Shown here one piece after another: positions 12,456 through 24,700 of a DNA stretch of 64,000 nucleotides; the stretch's first letter is position 1; each line of letters opens with the position of its first letter. Under the pieces are notes generated by a model. The model worked only from the letters and a program-made list of their open reading frames with translations. It had not been told where the DNA came from and did no database searches. Location of the stretch: contig CM031879.1 of the NCBI GenBank assembly GCA_018697195.1, positions 46,274,048 through 46,338,047 of the forward strand, in the 5' to 3' direction. This DNA is from Certhia americana. Lineage: Eukaryota > Chordata > Aves > Passeriformes > Certhiidae. The position numbers and the translations under genes were made by a program.

Positions 12456-14494
12456 TGGTAATTCAGTGGCTTTAGTTTTCTTGTGATCACTTAAAAGGTA
12501 ACTAATTTTTTCCCCTCTGTTTTTTCTTCCTTCTTAGAAAAGTAAAGAGTAAACCTGCAAAGAGGAATTTCCTAGGGATTCACTGCTTGACAGATAAAAC
12601 ATCTCAGGGGCTGACATCCCCAAATTAACACCATTTAAGACAGAGCCCACACACCACCTGGAATCATTACTACTTTAGAAGTTTACAGCTTATTTGTGAA
12701 ATTCTACTGAGTTCACCCTTAACACTAGGAAAGCTTAAAGTTGCTTGCTGCAGCAAGAAATCTTGACACCAGAAGCAGAAACAATTATTAACAATTAAGT
12801 AAAAAATAAAATTTAACTAGAAAAGTGTTCTTATCTTGTTAGTTACAATTGATTTTGGTGTATCCAAAGGAACAAATGACCTGTGTTCTGCTTGGTAAAT
12901 GCACCTACTTAAGAGCTGTTATTTAATGTCTTGATATTTCAGCTTCTCTCCAGGCTAAAAGATGTTCCCACAGCAGCTTCTCCAAGCAGCTTGCTCTTCC
13001 TTGGCAAGGATGCAGTTCTTCTTTCCTTTTTCTCTCTCTGCTTTTTCTTCTTGACTTGCAACTCCATCTTAACAGAGCTCTTGAGGCTTTGAATTTTCTC
13101 TGAGGTTTCTCTGTTAACAATCTTATCCTATTTATTAGCTTAAAGTATGTTACAATGTTCTGTAGGGCATAAAAATCACCAGTCATTCAGAACTTGTGTC
13201 AGCTTTAAATTTCTCATTGAGAAAATTCTTCTGAACAGCATAGATGATAGATACCCTGACCCTTTTGTTGAGGAACTCACACTACCATGATACATCCCTT
13301 CCTGTAAATTCCTTTACTTCTTTCACATGAAGATTTGCCCTGATTTCTAGCTTACATAAGATAAAAGCCAACATTTTTGTTTTCATCAGCTACTTCCAAG
13401 ACACAATCATGCCATTTATGTTGTTCTGGCACAAAACATGGCGTTGGAACACCACTCCTCATCTCAGTAAGTGAGTAAAAGATGCACCTAAATCCACTAA
13501 TAGGGATAAAAGGTACTTTCAGTTACAGGATCAGTAACTACATTTGCATTAAAATTGTTGCCATTTTTAGAAATTCCTATTGCCATTGAAACCTTGCACT
13601 TTTGGTCAGATTTGTTCAAAGAATTTCTTAAAGCTTTGGAGACGAGTTCAGTGTCTCTTGGGCTCAAATTCTCCAGAAAGTGAGGCTTGAGCAATTCACA
13701 GGGAGCAAATACACATGTATGGGATATAGTTCATAATCACAGTTCCTGTGTCTAGAAATTGTGACAAATGAATACTACTGCCCTATCAAAGGAGATCCTA
13801 ATTACCTGAAGCTAATGCACACAGCCTTCCTAGAGGGAATTTGGCATTTCTCTACCTGCCTACAATCCTTCCAAACAGTTTGCTTCCCTGAAAAGTGTAC
13901 TTCAGACTTCTTAAGGCTGTGGCAGAGCTGCTGATAACAACTCTTAAATACACGTGCCAGAGGAAAGAAAGCTAGAAGTATATTCTTCAGGAAACCGTAT
14001 TTTTTACTTAGAAGAACAATAATAATAAAAATATGAGGGGGAGGGATCTTGCAGATAAATCAGTTTTCTAAATGGTATGAAAGGCATTGGTGTTTCATTT
14101 TGGAGAGAAAGCAGGTGGTTTGTTTCTTGATTCTGGATCTGGCAGGGAGCAACTTAGTAAAGCTGTAAGAGGAAAGAGAAGTAAAAAAAAAAAAAAAAAG
14201 AGAAAAAAAAGCACATTGAAATTCAGAAATCCTCATTAAACAGAAAACCAGCAATGCTAGCCATGTTGTTGGTGCAGTGGATTCTTGTGCTACATAAACA
14301 CCAACCTACCTGCAGCTGTATCATCTCCTGACACAAAAATGGAAGCTGCAGCTGCTGCAGCAGCAGTTCCAGTGAAAGGACCACAAGGATCAACAAGATG
14401 TGTGGTTGGACTGTAAGAAACCAAGGATATAGTGAGGAAGCAGCTGATAGTAAATGAGGATATTCTCACAAAAAAATCCAAAAACAAACCAAAA

Positions 14495-14508
14495 CACACA
14501 CACACACA
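14495..14508. repeat. (AC)n short microsatellite
   Basis: About seven AC units inside an A/C-rich stretch. Confidence 0.85.
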
Positions 14509-17003
14509 AAACCCACAACAAAACAAAAACTAACCAAGCCTAAACCTGATAGAAGTGTCTTAGAGACTTTTGAGCAGTGGAAATGTGACTGCCACTGGTT
14601 TGAGCTGGCTGCCACTACAGCTGCTACCTCTAATGTAGATCCCAGTGCTCACCTTAAGGAAAGAACAAACTGCCATTCCATGCCACTTAAGCTTATTATG
14701 TAATATTATTGTACTAGCAGAACATGTTTTCTCCTGCATTCCCATCCAAGGACAAGAGGCTCATAGCTCTTGGAGGTAAAGTAATAGCCTTTGAAGCTGA
14801 AAACAAGCTCCCTGGAGACAGATATAACCAATGATTAGGACAGCTGTGCTTTCTGGTGGTACCCTGGGCCTGCTGCTGTGGGATGTCCAGCCCAGAGGAA
14901 ACCACACAGTGGCTTCCGAGAGGTCCAGGACAGCAGTGACCACTGGTGTGAAATGAAACAGGGTACAGCTCTGACTCTACCACAACCAACATGAACAGCC
15001 CAAAAGCATGAGAGTGCTACAGAGAAGTCAGTCCAAAGCAGAGCAGAAGGATCCCACCTGCACCAAAGTAGAGGCCTCTCTGGTTTGCTGGTCTGTCTCT
15101 GTTGTTTTCTGTATTTGAAACTCAGTCAGGTGAACAACCTACCACTCACTGATGTGGCCGTAGTGTCTGAAGTTCCAAGCATCCACTTTGTCTGATCTAC
15201 TCATACTGGTTTTCACCAGTGAAATGAAAAGCAGTTTTCAATATCACCTCAAAATTACTGTCTTTGTGCAGTTGTTAATTTTTTTAAACTCTTAATGTGC
15301 CTCTCTGTGTCCTGTATGTAGATAACATACAAACGGAAGGAATCTGTACTCAATGTTGGACTATTTTAGCATGGCCACATCCTGAGAGAAAGCAAAGTAA
15401 CTGCCAGAACATCTGTAATTGCTTTTTTAAAAATATACTTTTTAAAATTTTTGTTGCACTGACAAGGGCATTTATACTATGTAGACAATTCCTGAGATGG
15501 AGTTTAATGACCAAGAACAAAACATGTAGCAAAACAGAATACAAAGTATGGATAAATTACATATCTAACTCCAGTTGAAGTGTTTGAAATGGTCCAAGCC
15601 TGGAACTCTTCTGGTGTATTCAAAATCAAATTCCTTGAGAGCAATTTGGTTGTTTTCTCTTCCAAATGGTTCTATTATCTTAGACCAAATGTAACATTAA
15701 CATATTCCAGTAACTACTATGCTTGGGTCTACTGCCAAGTTTCTTTCTAATTTAGATCCTCAGTTCCAGAGCAAACTCTTTGGTAACTTCACTTTAAATG
15801 CAAAGATCCAGAACTACTGTTTGTCTAGTTGCATAAACAAGTACTAAGCCTTATAAGAATATGATGTGCATGCCAACATGCTTAGAGGTTAGATAATATA
15901 GAAATACAAGGGTATATTTGTCTAATTAAACTCCTAGGAGAAAGGAAGAGGGGGCACAGGAATTAGTATTTCATGGTAACCTTAGATGTGAAAGGCTCCT
16001 TCTAATATCAAGGTCTGCAATCTCATAACAAATGGCCACCTGAAACAATTTTCAAGAATTAATTCTGGTTTTCTCTGTAACCCAACTATGGGTCAGATGA
16101 TGATTGCTCCTTTCCAACTTGTTTTTTCCTACTTAAAAAGCATGTTAAAAATCTAACCAAGATGTGATTCCAGGTGTGTCTACACTACAAGACAATGTGA
16201 AACACTGGATTTAGATATTCGTAAAACTAATTGTGGAGTACATCACTTACATTGATTACTTCTGAATATAGTACCTTTTATCTTAGTTAGGAGACTGAAA
16301 GAAAGAATGGAGTTTTACATTAGATACTTAAAGTACACAGTTTATCTTCATCAATTTCCATGGATATATCCAAGTATCATGTGTTAATAAACTACCTCTT
16401 GTATACTTCTTGTACTTATTTCAAGGTCTAGTCTCCCATCTGGTAATTGAAAACAAGGCTCAGCAGAGCTGCAGAAGAGCCTGTGACTTCCACATAAGAT
16501 TTCTGTTTGATGTGCAATAAACTGCTCTTTTTCTGAGGAAAGGCCCCTTTTTACCATCACAGGATTTAATGACATAGATGACACAGAATCTTTGATGAGA
16601 ATAAGAATCTTCCTGGCAGGTTCCACAGGTCTGCAGCTTAGGGATGCTCATTCAGTTTGAATCCAGAAATACATTTCCTAATTTTGTGAATCAGCTGATA
16701 GCTGTATGAAATTCTCAACAGAGAACAAGTGCAACTATCAAATTATTTTATTATGATGCTGAAAGCCAAAACATATTTGAGGAATACATCCACCTCTACT
16801 AAGCTTGCTAGTTGCACCACAGCATACAAGGATTTAAGATAAAACAAGTTCCTTGGACTATAAAACTCAACAAAGTTCCAAGCTTCAAAAGAAAAGTTTA
16901 CATTTCTCAGATCGGGTCAGTCATTCCAATGACTTGGTGCTGCAAGCAGTATCCTGGAATGCCCTCCATTCCCTGTTAGTGATGTTATAGTTAGAAGTAA
17001 CAT

Positions 17004-17049
17004 TGTTCTAGTGTCACCAATGTTCTAGTGTCACCAATGTTCTAGTGTC
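17004..17049. repeat. 17-bp tandem repeat, about 2.7 copies
   Basis: The unit tgttctagtgtcaccaa occurs at 17004-17020 and 17021-17037, with 12 nt of a third copy to 17049. The copies are identical, so it is a young or short minisatellite. Confidence 0.95.
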
Positions 17050-18018
17050 TGGAGTCTAGATGAAATTAAAAAGTCAAGTCAAAAGACTTCCTATGCAATG
17101 ACAAGAAACATCAAGCACCGTGATGGATGTAGCTTGAAAAGTGGAGTAATGTGATGCACAGGATAGTCTGTTATCATTATGCAAAATAATACAGATGTAA
17201 ATTGCTTGCTTTGCATGAGAACAATTTTTAAAAAGAGAATAGACCCACTCCTACCTAGTATTTCTCAGACTATAAAATGCCCCCAAAATGGTAATGTCTT
17301 TTTCTCTGCTCCAATGGAGCTAGAAGATACAATGCTCATGATGTTCATAATCTTCCTGAAACTTCACACTGCCTTGGTGGCATACTTCCATCTGGAAATA
17401 CCAGCCATCAGTCTGTCAAAGTAGGCGGTGACAGACTGAAACACTTGCAGTATTTGCAGGCAGCTCCTGCTCATGAGGGAAGTCTCGCTGTTGCTCAAAC
17501 CCTGCCTTCCTTGCGTCGTCCCCTGTCTCTCTCGAACAGCTCTCTCCCGACAAGCCACAACCGCTCGCTGCAGCCGGAGCTGCTGCCCTACAGACCAGGC
17601 ATGGCCGCTGAACAAGCTCCCTGCCGCCGAGGGCAGACCGGCACCCGGGCTGCTCTTCTGTAAAAACCACCTGCCATCAACCCCGCCACACGGCACGATT
17701 TTGTCAAACCCCGATGTCCTCTGCTGTTCCACTCAGCGTGCGCTGATGCCACCGAGACGTCCGCGCCGTTCAGGCTGGGAACGGCCGCTCTCCCCGCACG
17801 GGTGGCTTTTCTCTGATGACCGACCCGCAGCCGCCGACTTCTAGGGACCGCAACGGACCTTCCCTTCAGCGGCACCCGCAGCCTCCCCGCGCTGCCCCGG
17901 GAGGACGAGCGCTGCGCAGCCCCCGCGGCTGCAGGCACCGGCGGGCCCGGCGTGCACATCGCCCCGGCAACCGGGGGCGGGCCCGGCGCCCGCGGCGTGT
18001 GGGCGGCGGCGGCCGCGC

Positions 18019-18025
18019 TGACGTC
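18019..18025 (+). promoter_or_regulatory. CRE-like site TGACGTC
   Basis: TGACGTC followed by C, so one base short of the full CREB/ATF palindrome. It lies about 95 nt upstream of the YY1 motif. Confidence 0.5.
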
Positions 18026-18066
18026 CGGGGGAAGCTGAGCAATAACAGCAGCGACGCGCGCCGGGC

Positions 18067-18078
18067 TGCGCCTGCGCG
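18067..18078 (+). promoter_or_regulatory. NRF1-like site
   Basis: TGCGCCTGCGCG matches the NRF1 consensus pattern of two GCGC halves, with C in place of the central A. Confidence 0.4.
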
Positions 18079-18093
18079 GGCTGCGGGGCTGCT

Positions 18094-18101
18094 CTATTTA
18101 T
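18094..18101. promoter_or_regulatory. TATA/MEF2-like A/T element
   Basis: CTATTTAT is the only A/T-rich patch in the core of the island, 12 nt before the YY1 motif. It could position initiation. Weak. Confidence 0.3.
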
Positions 18102-18112
18102 GTGGGGGGGCG

Positions 18113-18124
18113 CCAAGATGGCGG
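18113..18124 (+). promoter_or_regulatory. YY1 site at the likely transcription start region
   Basis: CCAAGATGGCGG is a full match to the YY1 consensus in the orientation typical just downstream of start sites. It places the UBN2 transcription start near 18090-18115, but this is inference. Confidence 0.7.
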
Positions 18125-18144
18125 GGGCGGCGAGGAGAACGTAG
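18118..18144 (+). other. Short upstream ORF (8 codons)
   Basis: The ATG inside the YY1 motif opens an 8-codon frame (M-A-G-A-A-R-R-T) that stops at TAG 18142-18144. A longer version begins at ATG 18100 in the same frame. It affects UBN2 translation only if the transcript starts upstream of it. Confidence 0.5.
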
Positions 18145-18265
18145 GGGTAGCTCCGACCGGGCGGCGGAGCGGGGAGGAGGGAGAGGGAGGAGCCGGGGCC
18201 GGTGGGAGGGAGCGCGGAGAGCGGTGTCACCGAACGTGTGAGGCGGGGGCCGGTGGACGGCGGGC

Positions 18266-18283
18266 GGGGGGGGGGGGGGGGGG
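18266..18283 (+). repeat. Run of 18 G in the UBN2 5' UTR
   Basis: Uninterrupted G18 ending 12 nt before the start codon. It could form a G-quadruplex in the mRNA, and its length may also be an assembly or sequencing error. Confidence 0.85.
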
Positions 18284-18295
18284 TGGCGGCAGAGG

Positions 18296-18715
18296 ATGGC
18301 GGAGCCGCGCCGGGTGCCGTTCATTAGCCTGTCACCCGTGCGGCGCCGCGAGGGCGAGAGCCCGGCGCTGGAGAGAGAGCCGGCGGGCCGCGACCCGGAG
18401 CCACCTCCGGCGGGCCGTGAGGCGCCGCTGCCGGAGCCGCCGCCGCACGAGCCGCCCAGCGACAGCGCTGCCCGCCCGGAGCCGCCCCGAGACCCCGGCC
18501 GGCCCGAGCAGCCGCCGCAGCGGGAGCCCCCCCGGCCCGAGCCGCCGCCGCTGCCGCCACCGCCGCGCCAGAGCGGGCGGCAGGAGCCGCCGCCGCCGCG
18601 GGAGGCGCTCCCGCTCCGCCAGACGGTCCGCCTGGAGGTGGTGCTGAAGGACCCCACCGAGGAGGGCTGCGTGGAGTTCAGCTACCCGGAGCTGCTGCTG
18701 TGCGGGGACTCGCGG
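18296..18715 (+). CDS. UBN2: UBN2 exon 1
   Basis: Residues 1-140. It starts [20 protein letters not shown], goes through a Pro/Glu/Arg-rich GC-rich segment, and ends with the HIRA-binding motif and CGDSR. The donor is CGG|gtacgg. A frame running on into the intron is an artefact of the CpG island. Confidence 0.92.
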
Positions 18716-21700
18716 GTACGGGACCTCCCTTTCCCCTTCTTCCCTCCCTTCCCGCCGGCATGGGCCCCGCCGCGCTTCCTCCTCCTCCTCCTCCTCTCGG
18801 CTGCCGGTGGCCCTGGCCTTGCCGATAGTGTTATCGGTTACCCCTTGCTGCTCGGGGGTGGTCCCGGTACGGCGGGAGGGGCGGCGTCCTGGAGGGAAGT
18901 CCGGCAGCTTCGCCGTCGCTGCGGGCTCCTCCTGGTGCTGAGGCTGCGCCTGTGCCCGTGGGGGGAAGGGGAGGCTTCCCACTTGTCCCTGAGCTGGCCA
19001 AGGGCTCCTGGCCTTTGCTGCGGGCTGAGGCGGAGGAGCGCTGCTGTCTTGTGTCTCGCTTACCTCGGCTCACCTCCCTGCCGCTCCCTTTCCCTGCCCG
19101 GAGAGGTGTTGCATCCTCCCTTCCTGGGAGCTCTTTACCGGCAGCTGGACGAAACTCTGATCACGTCGGTTTGTATTCCGGGTTGTCCGTAGGCTGTGTG
19201 CAGGTAAATAAAGCAAGCCCGGCTGTGCTATAAGCCTCGAGAAGCAGTGAAGTGATCATTATCAGACTTGGAGAGTTTTTGTAGTCTTGGAGGGGACAGG
19301 GATAAATGAGAGTTAATGCTGAACCGGTAACCACGCTTGAAAGTGTTGAGAACTTAATTCAAGAAAAAAAAAATACCCGAAGCGTTCTTCCTTTGCTACT
19401 TCTTCCCAACCAGAAAGTGTTTGATACGTGAACTACTCTGATTTTTAAGGACAAAGCTCCTGCAGACAACTTTAGGAGGCAAGCAGCCAATCAACAGGGC
19501 CCACTATTCCAAGTAGGAAGGAGAGATGCATGTCCTTAAGCTGGTTACACTTGAGCTGCTCATTCTTAGTTGAGGATACCTGTGAAGTTGGACTTGATTT
19601 AAATAGTTGTGGCTTCTCTTTAATCCAGTATACAGTTTTAGAGAAAGCTCATCCCTTACTGGAAAAGGCAGAGGGCAAGTACGTAACTATTACTTAAAAG
19701 ATTGTGATAAAAGCAAGTATCAAATACTAGTACTGATAGTGCCATAGGATTTTTACATCCAGCACAGTCTTGAATATGGTTGAAACTTTTCTTACAAACC
19801 AAAGTGTTTCTAGGTGACGACAGTGCTGTAACTATACTTAGAGGAAAGGGCTGCTCACTTTTTTTGCTGTAGGAGGGATATACACACTGGATTATGTTCA
19901 AATGTGGAAGACAGAAAAATCAGTGACTGATTATAATTCCTCAGATCTTGCCATGCAAGTTAAAAAGTTCCTTCTGTTCATCCTGTCCTACAGCTATTGT
20001 GGGCAAACAGTGCCAGTTAAGACTCCTCAGAATTAGTGTAGCATAATCATGATGCTCTCTGAAGTGCAATCTTTCTGAGCAGTTCTGTGAAGGTGAAAAT
20101 TGTGTTAGTGTTTAGAAGTGGTTCAGTACTTGAAGGCTAACTTTTCCCTTTGGCAGTTCCCAGTTCCATAACTGCCTTTTATTCTGAAGGTTGCCAGTAT
20201 CTTAATCACATACTCAGGGAAAAAGGGTTCCTTCTGATGTAATTCTGATGTAAATTCCATGTCTTCCAGAGGTGGGAGAGAATCGATTTAGGGGATTTTT
20301 ATACAACTGGGATCAGAAACAGCTTTTAAGGTAGAGACAGTGATAGTAATGCTTTGTAAGAAACTTTGTATATTTTTCTCAGTATATCTCCCTAGAGTCC
20401 AAATTAAAACAAATGTATCATAATGGCCCTTCTGTTACTGAGTTGTGAAACAGTCAACTGCTTTACTATGTAAAACAGTATCATAAATTAGGATTCTTTT
20501 AAAGTGATTCTGGACTTTTACTCCTGTTTAAATCCTGATGTATACTTGGCCTGTCAGTTTAATTTCTTGCTTGTTATATGGTAGTACCTGGAAAAGCTTC
20601 TCTAATACTGGGGAGGATTGAAGATCTTGAGATTTGCTTTTTCAAACTAGGTAGTAACTAACTGGCAGTTAATGTTGTAGTTTGAAGTGGAGTTTTAGAT
20701 TTCAAAGTTTGTAGTTTTAATAATGCTTCAATTTAAAATTAACAGTTCAAATACTTCATTTTTACTATGCAATTTTTTGTAGGGTGAAGATTGATTTGGT
20801 TTTCTGGAAGCTATCGTTGACTCCTTCCTTATAAGAAGTTGCTCAACTTTTTTATAACGTTTCCCATTAAAATTTAACATTACAAAGTCAGGAGTTCGTT
20901 TTTCTATCTTGTAGTATTCTTGGAACTCTATCAACCAAGAAAAGTTCTCCAAAGGAAGGCAAGGACCGATGCACAGGCATAACTTTAAATACAGCTTTAA
21001 CAGGCCGTGATAATAATAGTTATATAATAATGAAGTGATAGAGAATCCCAAAACTGATTTGGAAGTACAACTTCTGTCTTTTTTTTTAATTCCAAATTTA
21101 GGTTCTTATGCTGAATCAGAAGCTAGTGGAAATGTTTATTTTAAAAACTTGTGCAGTCCTTGTCCTTTTTTGCCTTGATAAAGAGAACATCCTTTGGCAG
21201 GGTTGTTTTCAAAGTTCATCTTTTGGGAGGAATTATGTAAAGTTTTGAATGTGAGTATTAAGTTCATGTGTGTGGTTGAAGGGTTTATTTGCCTCCTAAA
21301 TGTTGGTGGAAGTGAAAGCGCGCTCCCATTTCTTTTGGGGTAACTGAGGCTTGGTGCATAAAACCCAAGTTGAAGTGGATGAGCCAGAAGCTCAAGTTGG
21401 CTTCTGTCGAACAGGCTCTAAAGCTGCTGAAGCAGTAATGTCTTAGTTCGAGAGCCATCCATCCCTTAGAAACAGTCCAAATTAAAATTTGCTTGAATTT
21501 GAGTTTTCAGTAGTGCTTAACTAATCAAATTGATAGTCAGCTGCAGCTTTGAGTGCTTGATGGAGAGAGGCAAGTTAACACTTAAGTACTAAATTTTACT
21601 TGATCTTTAGGCTCAATCTTGTCTCATTTCACAGTTAGAAAAAAGCCACATATGCCTAGCAGAATATGAGGAATATTCCCTGCTAAAAGTAGAGAAAATG

Positions 21701-24700
21701 GTGTTTCATGAATTAGTATTTTATATTTAATTATGCCTGCAGGAAATAAGTATGTGGCTTTAAGTTACGTTTCAGGAGTAACTATAGCCTCTGTTAATTT
21801 TTTTCTCTAAGTATTCAGTCTGGAAAATGTGTTATAATTATGTGGTGTTTGCAGTTTTGCTTAGTGCACCTTCCTCATTACATTGGTCTTGATGCTGATG
21901 AGCTGGTTTGGTTGCCATTTAGTCAATATACTGGCTTTTAGTACTATGGAGGAAGGATCTTGCTTTTCTGAACTTAGTGGGTTTTTGTTCTTCATAAATC
22001 TTCATTTATTCATTGGTCAGTAGTCCATGTGCAGTAAAATTAGTTGCCATACATGAAGTCCTGCAAAATGGAATTCTATCCCATCATACTGTAGCATCCT
22101 GGTACTTTCCCCCTTCTTGCAATTACTGTATTTATGTAAACTCCAGTTTGAAGGAGGGCAGCCCTGTTTATCTGCCATCACTTATTAAAAAAACCAAAAG
22201 CACTATATATACCCTGTTCATTGACTTGGACTCAGTGAAAACCTCTTTTCTAAAAAGCACCAAAAAAGTAAGGGGGTACTCCCCCATTAGTATAGCTGGA
22301 ATATTAAATCTCTCTTGTGGCTAACATTGTTAGGATTACTGAAATTCACTCTTGCGCTGTAATTTTTTTTTTTTTTTAGGTAAAAGACTTACATTAATTA
22401 TGGTTGTAATTTACTGAGCTTTTTAGTCTTCTGGCTGCTTCCCTCCTAGGTAGCACACCACGTACATTTTGTCTGTTGTATCTAGAAGGATCATAACACC
22501 TATTAGAGGGACCAGTGGATGCAGAGGTGAAAAGGAGCTGTGATTAGAGAGAGTTCTATTTAACTTCAAATGGCCATAATTCTCTTAGGCTTACACTTTT
22601 AGTTGAGGTTGTAGTGGAATGCTTGGGAAAATATAAGTCTGGGTATTTATCTTAATTCTTCTGGTTTTGTTCTCATTACAAGAAAGGTAGCTGGATGATT
22701 ATTCAATGATCAAAGTAAAATTTAGAGATTAAGTATACATTTTGAATGCTTAGTCATCAGAGTATTGTTTTTTGACATTTAATAGGTTTTGAGATGCACT
22801 CTGTCTTATGGAATGAATGTCTAACTTTTGCATTTTTCAGAAGAAATCAGTTCATTTAGAGGATCCATTTAATGATGAACAACGTGAGCGACATGAAGTA
22901 GAAATGCTTGCCAAGAAGTTTGAGGCAAAATACGTGAGTTACTGCACTTTGTTAAAAATGCAAATATGTAATGGTGATAACAGATAATGGTGTTGGGTTT
23001 TTTTTTCCTGAATAAGGTTGCTATTGTAGTGTCAAATGATTTCTGTACATTTCAGCGATGACTGTCTCACTGTATTTCATTTAAGTACCTTGAAGCTGCC
23101 ACAAGCTTATCAGACAAGTCTGCTAAATAGATTTGTCTATAGATGTTATAGCTTGTGAGGCTATTCTTGGAAGTGCTTCCTATATAAATACAACTTGGTA
23201 ATACATGCAGGTCAATATTCATGCTCTACAGTGTGCTGGAGGAAAGAATTCTTATATAATGCTGTTGTGCACTATTGAACAGCTCTTCTCTTTGGGCTAA
23301 ATACTGATGAATCTTGATGTCCTGACTAGTTTGGAATGCTTCCATAGGAAGTTATTTGTTAAATAGTAATCATTGCTCGATGAATGTCTTGTAGCTGCCA
23401 GCTGCCTAAAGATACTCTACTGGCTCCTGCAAGTGTAATGTGAGTGACTTGAACGACACTAGCCAGCAACATAAAGAGCCTTTCACTAGTAAATGAAGGT
23501 AGAAATCAGAAAATGTTGACAAAAACCACACCCAAACAGGTCTTTAAGAATTCATATGGGTCGGGTTGGATGATTAAGTCTGAGCTGGCAATCAGAGCTC
23601 ATCATCATGCTGAGGCATGTTGATGTTCTGGATTACTAATAGAACACCTCAATAATAAAGGAAGGAAACAAGAGCAGTCATTTGTATCTTTTTGCTATTA
23701 ATATACATATTAAAATCTTTTTTTGTCTGACTTACTTGGGTATTTTTTTCTGGCAATGGCAGATTTTTCTAAGTGCCCAGTCTAAACATTCTGATGAAGT
23801 AATTACTATTTCAAAGCATGTTAGCTGTGATATATAACAAAATCAACTCTTAAACTGAAAAGAATAATTCTCATCTTTTGGAGAGATTGAGAGAGTCCAA
23901 TATGAATTGAGAAGGCTGTTCCAAAATGCTGTTTGCTTTTAATTTGAATGATAAATAATTTTTTGAATGTGAGAGAAAAATGTTTCAATCACACTTTTTT
24001 AGGAAACTCATTTCCACTGTTAAAGTTAAGGATTTTATAATGTGTGAAACAAGTTGCTTAACTACAGTTGATGAAGTCAATGTAAGTATGTAAAGCAATA
24101 TAAGTAGGAGGGAGTGGTAGTGGAAGCAATCTAATTTTACATATATGTTTATGCATCCCTCAAAGTTGAACATGTTATTCCGGAGTTCAATGTTCAGTAG
24201 TCACAGAAAGGGGCAAATAGATGCTTTTAACCATTAGAAAGCAGTAGGTAAAAACAAATTACAATTTTCAACAGTTTAAATTTGTGGTGCCCTTGCATCC
24301 TCATTACTGCTTGCACTTCTGGTTCCTTCCCTTTCATTCTCTGAGTTGCCTTTTGTCCCTTCCAACCCCATGAAAGGGAATGTCTTCTAGATAAAGAACC
24401 ACTTTCTAGGTTAGAGCCGCTAAGCATGAAGGGTGATGAGGAATTAAGATTCCTTGTGTTAGAAACTGCCTGTCCTTTCTCTTCCTATATAAGAACCCTT
24501 AGTCTCTATTTGCCATCCGTGCTCAGAGGAATCACATCTCTGAACGCTGTCCCTAGTACAGTTGCTCATGTTCTGACAGCATCCAGCCATCTTCTGCCTC
24601 TTGTGGTGAGATATTCACTGTGTAGTTTCAATTGGAGCAGGGATCCCATGCAGTAAATACCCATTCTCCACAAGTGAGTATCCTGCAGCAGGATACTCTT

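Larger units (their letters stand above)
12456..17450. other. Intergenic, no gene recognised
   Basis: Unique AT-rich sequence upstream of the UBN2 CpG island, with a poly-A tract (about 14186-14200), an (AC)n run at 14495-14508, and a GCN trinucleotide patch at about 14340-14370. A minus-strand frame of 87 codons at 12923-13186 shows no family I know. Confidence 0.6.
17450..19200. promoter_or_regulatory. UBN2: CpG island spanning the UBN2 promoter and exon 1
   Basis: The base composition changes sharply from AT-rich to very GC- and CpG-rich, peaking at 17880-18720. The island covers the 5' UTR, the first coding exon and the start of intron 1. Many long open frames on both strands here come from the lack of A/T-rich stop codons. 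Housekeeping-type CpG-island promoters fit a broadly expressed chromatin gene. Confidence 0.9.

Noticed and set aside
12923..13186. Minus-strand frame rich in Lys/Arg
   Set aside because: No recognised family; the basic composition comes from a pyrimidine-rich plus strand.
17364..19192. Many long frames on both strands (60-298 codons)
   Set aside because: They lie in the CpG island, where AT-rich stop codons are rare. Only the frame from 18296 to 18715 continues into conserved UBN2 exons.
22360..22380. T tract followed by AG, acceptor-like
   Set aside because: The following sequence has no frame that fits UBN2 and no donor at a sensible distance; exon 1 joins exon 2 at 22841 directly.
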